A stretch of 7,468 bases of DNA from DASQDN01 sp035630195 (GCA_035630195.1 DASQLD010000375.1:1-7468); one strand, 5' to 3'; shown: positions 1 to 6,190, counted from the first letter of the stretch. The notes: a model not told the origin generated them from the letters alone. Numbers and translations: made by a program.

Positions 1-249
1 AGCCGTGTCCATATGAGCCTCGAAGATGACACGTCGACGCGCATTGCGCCCTGCTCGCCGCGCGATCACGTTGTAACGCCCCGGCAGCACGTCTTGCCGA
101 AATGTCTCTATCCCACGCTTCTCAAAGAACTCCTCCACATACCGACCGACCTCATCTTCCGACCTGCCGTCCTCATACGCCGGATTGATGCTGTTAATCG
201 CCACGAGATCGGCGAGTGTAACCAGAACTTCGTTCGTGTCGATCTTCAT
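1..249 (-). CDS. M20-family metallohydrolase (ArgE/DapE-like), N-terminal fragment
   Basis: Eighty-three codons from an ATG at 247-249 run off the left edge, so only the N-terminus is visible. The protein opens with a helical segment containing LVAINSINP, typical of the start of M20 deacylases and peptidases (the ArgE, DapE and carboxypeptidase G2 superfamily). An amphipathic stretch (VGRYVEEFFEKRG) and a strand follow, then EAHMDT at residues 77-82. The H79-x-D81 pair matches the first zinc-binding HxD of the family. These enzymes hydrolyse amide bonds of N-acyl amino acids or small peptides with a two-zinc centre in the C-terminal part, which is outside the window. The ATG overlaps the transporter stop as ATGA, and there is no clear Shine-Dalgarno, so translation is probably coupled to the transporter. 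The substrate cannot be told from the fragment. Family assignment is fairly safe. Confidence 0.82.
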   Translation of the reverse strand, partial: MKIDTNEVLVTLADLVAINSINPAYEDGRSEDEVGRYVEEFFEKRGIETFRQDVLPGRYNVIARRAGRNARRRVIFEAHMDTA

Positions 250-1487
250 GCTGCCGCCGGAGTTGTCGCCGAGGAAGACATCCATGTCACTGGTCGCACA
301 TTTCCAAGACTCATCAAATAAACCACCGCGCCTCCGACCAGAACGACCGTAGCTGCGGTAAACGCCAACGAAAAAGACCCTGTCTCGGACACCAGCCATC
401 CCGTGAGCAGCGGGGACACAACTCCTCCCAGATTGCCGATGGCGTTCTGAACGCCTGTCCACCGGCCCGATGCCAGAGGACCAGCGAGAGTCTGAGTGAT
501 CGCCCAAACATTCGAAGTAAACAATCCGAGGAACACGCATGCCGCAGTAATCAGAGCGACGGAAGTTCCGGAAGAGCTTACCAGCGGCGCTGGAACCATT
601 GCGCCGGCGCAGAGAAGCAAGCCGCTCGCCGCATATAGCTTGCGCACTTTGCCGGGGTCAGCACCGCCCCTTATCCAACGGTCGGAAGTCCATCCCCCAA
701 ACAGAGAGGAAAGGGCCATACCCCAAAAAGGAATCGATCCCAAAACCGCCATACTCCCCATGGAGAATCCGCGCTCCGATACGAGATAACTCGGAAGCCA
801 CGAAAGTAAAAAGTACAGCACATAACCGAGCGAAAACATTCCCACCGAGGTCCCCCAGACCTGCCGACAATGCAACATCTCGCTCCAGCCAGGTCCCGCC
901 ATTACGGTGACACCACACTCGGCGCGTTCCGATGATCTGGTTATCAGGAGCCACGGCACAAGCCACAGCAAGCCTGCGAGACCGGCAAACAAGAACATCG
1001 CACGCCATCCGAACGCATCGACCGTTAACCCGCCGAGCAGCGTGCTGAGACCTGGACCGAGTTTTGCGCCCGCGTCGACTAACGCATTTGCGAACCCACG
1101 TCGCTCTTCAGGGAAATGACGCACAATAATCTTCGACGAAGCCGGATAAGCAACGCTCTCCCCCATTCCCAGCACCAGACGAGCCGCAAACAGTCCAAGC
1201 AGCCCGCTAACCAAACCAACCGCCGCAGTAGCGAGGGACCACATCAGAAACCCGACGGCGTAAACCCACCTCACCGGGTATCGATCCACCATCCATCCGG
1301 CTAGCAGTTGAAAGGAAGAGTAACTCCAGAAGAAAGCTGAAAACAACAGTCCCATCTGCGTTGGCGAGAGATTCATCTCTCGCGTGATGAGCGGGGCAGC
1401 GACCGAGAGAGCGCCTCGATCAAGGTAGTTGATCGCGACCGAGATGGTCAGCAGGACAAGCAACGCATTCCCCGCGCGCAAACGCAT
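246..1487 (-). CDS. MFS transporter, anion:cation symporter (ACS) type
   Basis: A 413-residue integral membrane protein with the hydrophobic pattern of a 12-helix major facilitator. The ACS-type helix 1 signature NYLDRGALSVAAP lies at residues 20-32, and the loop 2-3 motif A (GWMVDRYPVRW) at 64-74. A GMGESVAYPAS stretch with a following HFPEERRGFA segment matches the helix 4-5 region of hexuronate, glucarate and galactonate transporters. A second-half counterpart, GGWTSDRW, is also present. This family imports organic anions such as sugar acids, aromatic acids or phthalates with protons or sodium; the substrate here is unknown. The ATG at 1487 is preferred over an in-frame TTG at 1526, which would run into the divergent hydrolase gene and add a basic, non-membrane leader. 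No Shine-Dalgarno precedes it, but a TATACT hexamer ends 6 nt upstream. Its stop overlaps the M20 gene start by 3 nt, so the two form an operon. Confidence 0.93.
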   Translation of the reverse strand: MRLRAGNALLVLLTISVAINYLDRGALSVAAPLITREMNLSPTQMGLLFSAFFWSYSSFQLLAGWMVDRYPVRWVYAVGFLMWSLATAAVGLVSGLLGLFAARLVLGMGESVAYPASSKIIVRHFPEERRGFANALVDAGAKLGPGLSTLLGGLTVDAFGWRAMFLFAGLAGLLWLVPWLLITRSSERAECGVTVMAGPGWSEMLHCRQVWGTSVGMFSLGYVLYFLLSWLPSYLVSERGFSMGSMAVLGSIPFWGMALSSLFGGWTSDRWIRGGADPGKVRKLYAASGLLLCAGAMVPAPLVSSSGTSVALITAACVFLGLFTSNVWAITQTLAGPLASGRWTGVQNAIGNLGGVVSPLLTGWLVSETGSFSLAFTAATVVLVGGAVVYLMSLGNVRPVTWMSSSATTPAAA

Positions 1488-1513
1488 ACCGCGAGTATAC
1501 TGTTGTCTACCAA
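1488..1513. promoter_or_regulatory. 26-bp divergent promoter/operator between transporter and hydrolase
   Basis: Only 26 bp separate the two divergent ATGs. A self-complementary GTATAC (1495-1500) creates a TATACT hexamer on both strands: plus 1496-1501, 12 nt before the hydrolase ATG; minus 1499-1494, 6 nt before the transporter ATG. Next to it, TTGTCTACCAA (1503-1513) has TTG/CAA symmetry and resembles the TNGTnnnACNA consensus of GntR/FCD regulators except at one position. No good -35 is seen on either strand. The hexamers and symmetry are read directly; the promoter and operator roles are inferred. No regulator gene lies next to it in the window. Confidence 0.45.
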
Positions 1514-2344
1514 ATGGTCGACGCAATCGACGCTCACGTTCACGTCTGGACCGACGATCGCGTAAGATACCCGCGAGCGCCGGGAAGCAAAGATTACGAG
1601 CCGGCGCGCTTCACTCCGGAGGATCTTTTCGTCCACACCAAGCCCGCCGGTGTTAAGCGAATCGTTCTTATCCAGATGAGCTTCTATCGCTTCGACAACT
1701 CTTACATGACCGATGCTATTCGTTCCCATCCCGGCGTGTTTTCGGGTGTCGGGATCGTCGACGAATCTGCTGTGGCTCCGGATCGTGCGATGGAGGAGTT
1801 GGCAAAATTGGGTGTGCGCGGCTTCCGTATCGTGCCGGGCGCATCTGCTGATGCCTGGCTTGAAACCACGGGCATGCAAGCGATGTGGTCGATGGCAGCG
1901 AAGAGAAAGCTGGCGATGTGCCCGCTCATCGGCCCGAATGCCCTTCCCGCGATCGATCGTATGTGTACGAAACATCCCGACACACCTGTGGTCATCGACC
2001 ATCTCGCGCGAATTGGCGCCGACGGCTCCGTACGGGATTCCGACGTCAGGCTTCTCTGTGGACTCGCAAAGCACAAAAATGTAAAGGTCAAGGTGTCTGC
2101 GTTCTACGCTCTGGGTCGCAAGCAAGCCCCGTACAAGGATCTGGCTCCACTGATCCGTCGCGTCTTTGAAGATTACGGGCCGAGACGTCTGATGTGGGCG
2201 AGCGATTGCCCTTTTCAAGTCGAAAACGGACATCGCTACGCCCCATCGATCGCTTTGATTCGGGATGGTCTTCCCTTTCTCTCTCAGGAAGACCGCGATT
2301 GGATTTTGGCTCGGACAGCAGCTTCGGTTTTCTTTGACCGCTGA
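1514..2344 (+). CDS. Amidohydrolase-2 family TIM-barrel hydrolase (COG3618-like lactonase)
   Basis: A 276-residue protein of normal length for the amidohydrolase-related family (PF04909) that includes L-fuconolactonase, L-rhamnonolactonase and 2-pyrone-4,6-dicarboxylate hydrolase. Visible landmarks are DAHVHVW at residues 6-12 (the strand-1 HxH, H8 and H10), VVIDHLAR with H163 in the middle of the barrel, and RLMWASDCP with the strand-8 aspartate D231. These are the residues that bind metal or activate water in the superfamily. No signal peptide is seen, so it should be cytoplasmic. The start is fixed because the HxH motif begins eight residues in; no Shine-Dalgarno precedes it. It is divergent from an organic-anion transporter and a metallohydrolase, which fits hydrolysis of an imported lactone or cyclic ester, though the substrate is not identifiable. 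Its last 61 bp overlap the PEP-CTERM gene on the other strand. Confidence 0.9.
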   Translation: MVDAIDAHVHVWTDDRVRYPRAPGSKDYEPARFTPEDLFVHTKPAGVKRIVLIQMSFYRFDNSYMTDAIRSHPGVFSGVGIVDESAVAPDRAMEELAKLGVRGFRIVPGASADAWLETTGMQAMWSMAAKRKLAMCPLIGPNALPAIDRMCTKHPDTPVVIDHLARIGADGSVRDSDVRLLCGLAKHKNVKVKVSAFYALGRKQAPYKDLAPLIRRVFEDYGPRRLMWASDCPFQVENGHRYAPSIALIRDGLPFLSQEDRDWILARTAASVFFDR

Positions 2345-2802
2345 CAGAGCTTCCACAGGGAAAGTGTCGCCAAGCCGGCGGCGAAAAGGTTTGACGGCTC
2401 CGGTACCGCGGCCGGCGACGAAGCGCTGCTACTGACCGGAAACAGAAAGACGTCGAAGATGGAAGCGAGCGCCTCCCCCTCGAATGCCGTACTCACAAGC
2501 GAATAATCCTCATTCCGAGTGAAGAACAAATAGTTATCGAGGTCCGTAAAGAGGATTCCATCCGGCTGGATGTCAGGTAGCGTCCACGTCGTTATATTCC
2601 CAATCGGTGTCACCCAGCTTGCCCGGAAAACGTTTATCTCCGATTGCTCCAATGTCCCATCGGCATTGGTGTCATCACCGGACAACATTACGCTGAGTGG
2701 CCCTCCTGGCGACCATCCATCTTGAATAAACGACAGGGACGTCGCGTTCGCGGAAGCCGAGCCCAAGGCAATTGAAATCAGAATGCAAAGCGAAATACGC
2801 AT
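2284..2802 (-). CDS. PEP-CTERM sorting-domain protein with one EF-hand-like loop
   Basis: A 172-residue exported protein of unknown function. Residues 1-20 form a Sec-type signal peptide ending near ANA/T. A perfect EF-hand-type loop follows at 44-55 (DTNADGTLEQSE: D44, N46, D48, G49, L51, E55), suggesting calcium binding. The C-terminus carries the PEP-CTERM signature: VPEPS at 133-137, a hydrophobic helix at about 138-152, then basic residues (K151, R155, K157, K158). In known systems this tripartite signal is recognised by an exosortase, for surface or exopolysaccharide-associated export; no exosortase is in the window. The ATG has a strong AGGAG 8 nt upstream. The gene lies 11 bp after the DUF3574 gene and is probably co-transcribed with it. 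Oddly, about 14 residues follow the basic cluster, longer than usual, and this tail lies antisense to the amidohydrolase end. Confidence 0.88.
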   Translation of the reverse strand: MRISLCILISIALGSASANATSLSFIQDGWSPGGPLSVMLSGDDTNADGTLEQSEINVFRASWVTPIGNITTWTLPDIQPDGILFTDLDNYLFFTRNEDYSLVSTAFEGEALASIFDVFLFPVSSSASSPAAVPEPSNLFAAGLATLSLWKLCQRSKKTEAAVRAKIQSRSS

Positions 2803-2810
2803 GTTGATAT

Positions 2811-2815
2811 CTCCT
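2811..2815 (-). promoter_or_regulatory. Shine-Dalgarno of PEP-CTERM gene, overlapping upstream stop
   Basis: On the minus strand AGGAG lies 8 nt before the ATG at 2802 and shares bases with the TAG stop (2816-2814) of the DUF3574 gene. This arrangement supports one transcript with re-initiation or coupled translation of the two secreted proteins. Confidence 0.75.
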
Positions 2816-3245
2816 AGAAAGAAACGAACGAGAAGCTATCTACCCTCAATACCGATTCCTGGCTGAATGCGGCCTTATAGGCCTCGCGAATTTCCTGGAT
2901 CTTCGCGTTCGCATCCTGCATTTGCGGCGGATAGAGCAAAATCAACACGTGCGACTTCTCTCGGATCAGCACTCCTGCCGAAGTCTTGAATTGACCGTTA
3001 CCGGTCAAGAGCGTCAAGCCGTCCGGGAACTTGGGAGTTACATGCAGGTCAATAAAGCCGGCAAACTCGGCTTCCGTCACTGGCTCAACGTTGGCTCGAT
3101 TAGTCCCGAAATAAAGCTCCGTGCGAGCCCAGACCTCGGCCGTGGCTTTAGGTCTTTTAATTTCCTCGGCTGCGGACACAGTGGAAATTGCTGACAGCAA
3201 TAACGCTGGTGTCGCGAGCAGCCGGCGTCTGGTGAATATCCTCAT
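2814..3245 (-). CDS. Secreted DUF3574-family protein
   Basis: A 143-residue protein of uncharacterised family DUF3574 (PF12098). Residues 1-25 are a signal peptide with TRRRLLA at 5-11, compatible with a twin-arginine (Tat) signal but possibly only a basic Sec n-region; a VSA cleavage site ends at 25. The mature part shows family landmarks: WARTELYFG (39-47), the VTPKFPDGLT stretch (69-78), a GQF strand, an REKSHVLILLY strand, and QESVLRV near the C-terminus (129-135). No catalytic role is known for the family. An in-frame GTG at 3305 would add 20 residues before the signal peptide. The ATG at 3245 is chosen because AAGGAG sits 5 nt upstream and the signal peptide then starts at residue 1. 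It is the first gene of the operon with the PEP-CTERM protein and is divergent from the wHTH-TPR regulator. Confidence 0.88.
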   Translation of the reverse strand: MRIFTRRRLLATPALLLSAISTVSAAEEIKRPKATAEVWARTELYFGTNRANVEPVTEAEFAGFIDLHVTPKFPDGLTLLTGNGQFKTSAGVLIREKSHVLILLYPPQMQDANAKIQEIREAYKAAFSQESVLRVDSFSFVSF

Positions 3246-3250
3246 AACTT

Positions 3251-3256
3251 CTCCTT
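3251..3256 (-). promoter_or_regulatory. Shine-Dalgarno deciding the DUF3574 start
   Basis: Minus-strand AAGGAG is followed by 5 nt and then the ATG at 3245. It favours this start over the in-frame GTG further upstream at 3305, which has no comparable site. Confidence 0.75.
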
Positions 3257-3319
3257 GGCAAAGTTTTCGAATCGGCGCGACTAAAGGATCGCCTCGTTCT
3301 CTCACTCACGCGCTTTTTC

Positions 3320-3330
3320 TTGACCGATCA
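3320..3330. promoter_or_regulatory. Possible operator half-site, TGACCGAT-type
   Basis: TTGACCGATCA contains TGACCGATCA (3321-3330), which matches its own reverse complement at 8 of 10 positions. It shares the octamer TGACCGAT with the 19-bp near-palindrome at 3416-3434, about 96 bp away in the same intergenic region. A repeated octamer in a 193-bp divergent region suggests two sites for one regulator; no binding data are available. Confidence 0.35.
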
Positions 3331-3331
3331 G

Positions 3332-3361
3332 GGGGTTACGAGGGGTTACGTGGGGTTGTGT
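3332..3361 (+). repeat. Three tandem 10-bp direct repeats (GGGGTTACGt-type)
   Basis: Three adjacent decamers lie in the divergent intergenic region: GGGGTTACGA (3332-3341), GGGGTTACGT (3342-3351) and the diverged GGGGTTGTGT (3352-3361). The first two differ only in the last base. A 10-bp period places each copy on the same face of the helix, the layout bound by OmpR/PhoB-type winged-helix proteins as tandem direct repeats. The downstream gene encodes a winged-helix-like regulator, so an autoregulatory operator is plausible. The repeat is seen directly; its function is inferred. Confidence 0.7.
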
Positions 3362-3415
3362 AGCCGCTCGGACGACCGAAATGCTTACTTCTCGCTGATT
3401 ACTTTGCACACAATG

Positions 3416-3434
3416 CTGACCGATAATCGATCAG
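3416..3434. promoter_or_regulatory. 19-bp near-palindrome over the likely -10 of the TPR regulator gene
   Basis: CTGACCGAT-A-ATCGATCAG has 9-bp arms around one central base with a single mismatched pair. It ends 4 nt before the ATG at 3439 and contains GATAAT (3422-3427), the best -10-like hexamer upstream of that gene. A protein bound here would block initiation, so it is a good candidate repressor or autoregulation site. No convincing -35 lies at standard spacing. Confidence 0.55.
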
Positions 3435-3438
3435 TTGT

Positions 3439-4974
3439 ATGAGCACCACAAAATGCGCCCCAGAACTTCAAGCGCCTCGCGAGGAAATTCTCGAGCACTT
3501 GCAATCAATATTGGAAGACCGGCGATTCGCGTCGGCGGAACGAAATACAAAGTTCCTGAAGTATGTCGTGACTTGCGCTCTAGACGGCCGAGCCGACGAG
3601 ATTAAGGAAACGGTAATCGGTTCCGAAGTTTACGGTCGGTCGAGCGACTACGATCCCCGGTCCGACTCAATCGTTCGCGTGGAGGCGTCGAGGCTACGTC
3701 AGAAGTTGCGCAGCTACTACGAGGCCGAGGGCCGGTTCTCCCGTATTCGAATCCATCTCCCGAGTGGCAGTTATATACCTCAATTCGAATACTTAGCGGA
3801 CACGAAAGCCGTAACATCCCTCGAGCCGCTGCGGCTATCTTGTGACGAACCGGAAACCTCCACACCCTATCCGTCCAACCGACTCACAGTGAAGCCGATG
3901 ATGCTGGCCTCCGGGTTCGCCGTAATCGTCGTACTCATTTCAATGTCCGTAGCTCGGGGATCAAGGGCCACCAACGAGTCGCAGAACTCGGAAGCACTCG
4001 CAGCGTGGCAGGAAGGCATAGCGCTCCTGCATCAGGATCCTCATTCCGGGCACACAGATCGAGGCGCGCCCAAGACTCTGCTTCGAGCCATCGATCAACT
4101 CGAGTTTGCAGTCACCCGCAGCCCCAGATTTGCGCCGGCTTGGGCCACGTTGTCGGAAGCCTACGACTACGCAACGGCATACGTCGGCAGGGATCTCTCC
4201 GAAGACGCTCGCCGAGCAGAAGCCGCAGCACGCCAAGCGATCGTCTTGGACGATAAGTTATCCGCAGGCCATCACATGCTCGCCCTGAATCTCGGCTCCG
4301 TCAAATGGGATTTTGTGCAGTCGGAACTCGAGTACAAACGCGCGCTCGTGCTCGACCCAAGAAATGTGTACGCCGTCGTTGAGTATGCCGATCTACTGCG
4401 AAAAACAGGACGAAGTGCGCAGGCCGCCCAACTCGTAAGGGAAGCGCGCGCATTGCTTCCCGCATTGCCACCGCTCGCGGCCAAAGAAGCTGAAATTCAG
4501 CTCGACCTTGGCCGTCCCGACGCTGCATTGGCAACGGCAAAAACTGCAATCGAGCTGAATCGAGACTATCTCCGCGCCTATGTCACGTCCGGCATCGCTC
4601 ATGAGTTCAAGGAAGATTTTTCACAGGCACTAAGACAGTACGAGCATGTGCTCGCCGTAAATCCATTTGAAAGGCGAGCCCTTCCGGCCTACGGTTATCT
4701 TTTGGCTAAAACAGGACAGACAGCCAAAGCAAGAGAAGTACTTGCGCGGCTGGAAAACATGAGCGAGACGATCCGCAACGTGTCCTACCAGATTGCTGTC
4801 GTCCACATGGGCTTGGGAGACGAAACAGCGGCCCTTGACGCCTTAGAACGAGCATGGCGAACGCGCCAGGCGCACTTCCCGTTTGCAGCCGCCGAGTATC
4901 GCTTCCGCAGTTTACACAACAATCAACGTTTTCGCGAATTGCTAAGGCGTGTCGGCCTCAAACCCGTCGTCTAA
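3439..4974 (+). CDS. Membrane-anchored one-component regulator: winged-helix-like domain, TM helix, TPR domain
   Basis: A 511-residue protein in three parts. Residues ~15-115 form the winged-helix-like domain common in acidobacterial TPR regulators, with the signature around DYDPRSDSIVRVEASRLRQKL (residues 70-90) and PSGSYIPQF at its end. One hydrophobic helix follows at ~154-173. The rest (~185-505) is helical, with TPR-like repeats such as AELEYKRALVLDP-type and ALRQYEHVLAVNP units, ending in a FRSLHNNQRFRELLRRVGL tail typical of these proteins. The layout resembles CadC-type regulators: DNA binding in the cytoplasm, sensing outside the membrane. Ligand and targets are unknown. The start is fixed by the close N-terminal domain; no Shine-Dalgarno is present, and GATAAT ends 11 nt upstream. 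It faces the DUF3574/PEP-CTERM operon and precedes a periplasmic cytochrome, so both are candidate targets. Confidence 0.88.
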   Translation: MSTTKCAPELQAPREEILEHLQSILEDRRFASAERNTKFLKYVVTCALDGRADEIKETVIGSEVYGRSSDYDPRSDSIVRVEASRLRQKLRSYYEAEGRFSRIRIHLPSGSYIPQFEYLADTKAVTSLEPLRLSCDEPETSTPYPSNRLTVKPMMLASGFAVIVVLISMSVARGSRATNESQNSEALAAWQEGIALLHQDPHSGHTDRGAPKTLLRAIDQLEFAVTRSPRFAPAWATLSEAYDYATAYVGRDLSEDARRAEAAARQAIVLDDKLSAGHHMLALNLGSVKWDFVQSELEYKRALVLDPRNVYAVVEYADLLRKTGRSAQAAQLVREARALLPALPPLAAKEAEIQLDLGRPDAALATAKTAIELNRDYLRAYVTSGIAHEFKEDFSQALRQYEHVLAVNPFERRALPAYGYLLAKTGQTAKAREVLARLENMSETIRNVSYQIAVVHMGLGDETAALDALERAWRTRQAHFPFAAAEYRFRSLHNNQRFRELLRRVGLKPVV

Positions 4975-4987
4975 CGCGTCAGAGCAG

Positions 4988-4999
4988 TGTTACGTAGCA
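4988..4999. promoter_or_regulatory. 12-bp near-palindrome upstream of the cytochrome gene
   Basis: TGTTACGTAGCA is symmetric except for one pair and is centred on TACGTA. It shares GTTACGT with the second tandem repeat at 3342-3351. It lies in the 118-bp gap (4975-5092) between regulator and cytochrome, which otherwise shows no clear promoter or terminator hairpin. A binding site for the neighbouring regulator is possible but weakly supported, because a 7-bp match can occur by chance. Confidence 0.25.
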
Positions 5000-5081
5000 C
5001 CAAGTCACTCCGCCTACAGAGCCAGAAACGAAGTTCCCTACGCTTATCTTTTTCGGGAAACCCATACAAATCGGTTCCACG

Positions 5082-5087
5082 AAGGAG
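5082..5087 (+). promoter_or_regulatory. Shine-Dalgarno deciding the GTG start of the cytochrome gene
   Basis: AAGGAG is followed by 5 nt and a GTG at 5093. It identifies the GTG as the start rather than an in-frame position near 4949, inside the regulator gene. An ATG at 5088 in another frame reads only ATG-CTG-TGA. Confidence 0.8.
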
Positions 5088-5092
5088 ATGCT

Positions 5093-6190
5093 GTGAATAC
5101 CCAACGTTTTTTAGGCCTCGTGTGCCTCATACCGCTGATTGCGTCCTTTTCGCAAGGCCCCAGAGCGTCGACACCGCCACTGCGGGATGGCGCATTTCTA
5201 TTCGATCAGGAGACCTTTAACGGCAACGGTCGAACTTGCCTGACTTGCCATAGTCGCGAAACCGGTACGGTGTCGCCCGTCGAAGCTCAACGAAAATTTG
5301 CTCTGAATCGACTGGACCCGTTGTTTCGCCACGACGGAAGTGATGACGGACAAGGCCACGGCGTTCAGCGAATGTTGACCGAAGCGACGATCCTGGTCGA
5401 GATACCGTTGCCCGAAAATGTCACCCTGGCTGACAACCCTCTCGCGCGCACCGTAACCGTGCGACGAGGTATCCCATCAACACTGAACACACCAGCGCTC
5501 GATCCAGTCCTGATGATGGATGGTCGAGAACAAACGCTGGTCACGCAAGCACGCAACGCGATCCGAGGTCATGGGCAGGCGCCTGTTAACCCTCCAGACC
5601 ACGACCTTGAAGCCATCGCTAAATTCGAACTCAGCGATCGCTTCTTCAGCTCCGATGCCGTTAAGGCTTTCGCTCGTGGAGGTTCGGAGCCGCGCCTGCC
5701 GCAAGGCGCCACGGAATCAGAGAAACGGGGCCGAACATTCTTTGAAGATAGAGCCGACCCCCAGAACATCAAGGTCGGAAGCTGCGCGTTGTGTCACAGC
5801 GGTCCGATGCTGGACAGGACAAATCACTTTTTCCCGATTCCGCCTGTAGGCGCGCGATTTCAATCGGTCGCAGTATCCGAACTCAATGAGGCGAAGAATC
5901 CCATAAGGAGCTTTGTCTTCCGCAATCCTGATGGTTCACGAACGACCATCATGAGCCCGGATCCCGGCCGAGCGCTAATCACAGGCAAGGTACAGGATGC
6001 GAATATGTTCAAAATTTCACCGCTGCGCGGCATCCGGCGCACTGCTCCTTACTTTCACGACAATTCGGCCAGAACATTGGAAGAAGTGGTCGCCCACTAT
6101 TCACGGTTCTTCCAGCTCTTTAATCCCAATCTTGCTCTGACGAGTCAGGAGCAAGCCGATATCGTGGCCTACTTAAAATTGCTCGACTAA
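5093..6190 (+). CDS. Periplasmic diheme cytochrome c, CcpA/MauG superfamily
   Basis: A 365-residue exported protein. The GTG start gives a signal peptide at residues 1 to ~25 (basic start, then hydrophobic FLGLVCLIPLIASF). Two c-type heme sites are present: CLTCH at 49-53 and CALCH at 231-235, about 180 residues apart, as in bacterial diheme cytochrome c peroxidases and MauG (PF03150-like, COG1858). Other landmarks are an MDGR..L..QARNAI segment (142-157), M305 in NMFKISPLRG (a possible distal heme ligand region) and TAPYFHDNSARTLEEVVAHY (317-336), the strongly conserved C-terminal family block. It should act in the periplasm, in peroxide reduction or oxidation of a partner protein or small molecule. 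The usual Glu-Met after the QA helix is not evident (RGHGQ at 158-162), so peroxidase activity is uncertain. It lies 118 bp after the wHTH-TPR regulator. Confidence 0.88.
   Translation: MNTQRFLGLVCLIPLIASFSQGPRASTPPLRDGAFLFDQETFNGNGRTCLTCHSRETGTVSPVEAQRKFALNRLDPLFRHDGSDDGQGHGVQRMLTEATILVEIPLPENVTLADNPLARTVTVRRGIPSTLNTPALDPVLMMDGREQTLVTQARNAIRGHGQAPVNPPDHDLEAIAKFELSDRFFSSDAVKAFARGGSEPRLPQGATESEKRGRTFFEDRADPQNIKVGSCALCHSGPMLDRTNHFFPIPPVGARFQSVAVSELNEAKNPIRSFVFRNPDGSRTTIMSPDPGRALITGKVQDANMFKISPLRGIRRTAPYFHDNSARTLEEVVAHYSRFFQLFNPNLALTSQEQADIVAYLKLLD

Noticed and set aside
13..321. Plus-strand open frame at the left edge
   Set aside because: It is antisense to the M20 fragment and the transporter end, both of which show family motifs in the minus-strand frames.
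1488..1526. TTG start at 1526 for the transporter
   Set aside because: It would add 13 basic residues before helix 1, overlap the divergent hydrolase start, and has no Shine-Dalgarno; the ATG at 1487 fits the family N-terminus.
1448..2356. Long minus-strand open frame (302 codons) antisense to the amidohydrolase
   Set aside because: Its translation has no recognisable motif and is rich in Arg/His/Cys, as expected from the complement of a high-GC gene; the plus strand has clear family motifs.
4949..5092. N-terminal extension of the cytochrome frame back into the TPR gene
   Set aside because: The extension has no signal-peptide character, whereas the GTG at 5093 has AAGGAG at 5 nt and starts a proper signal peptide.
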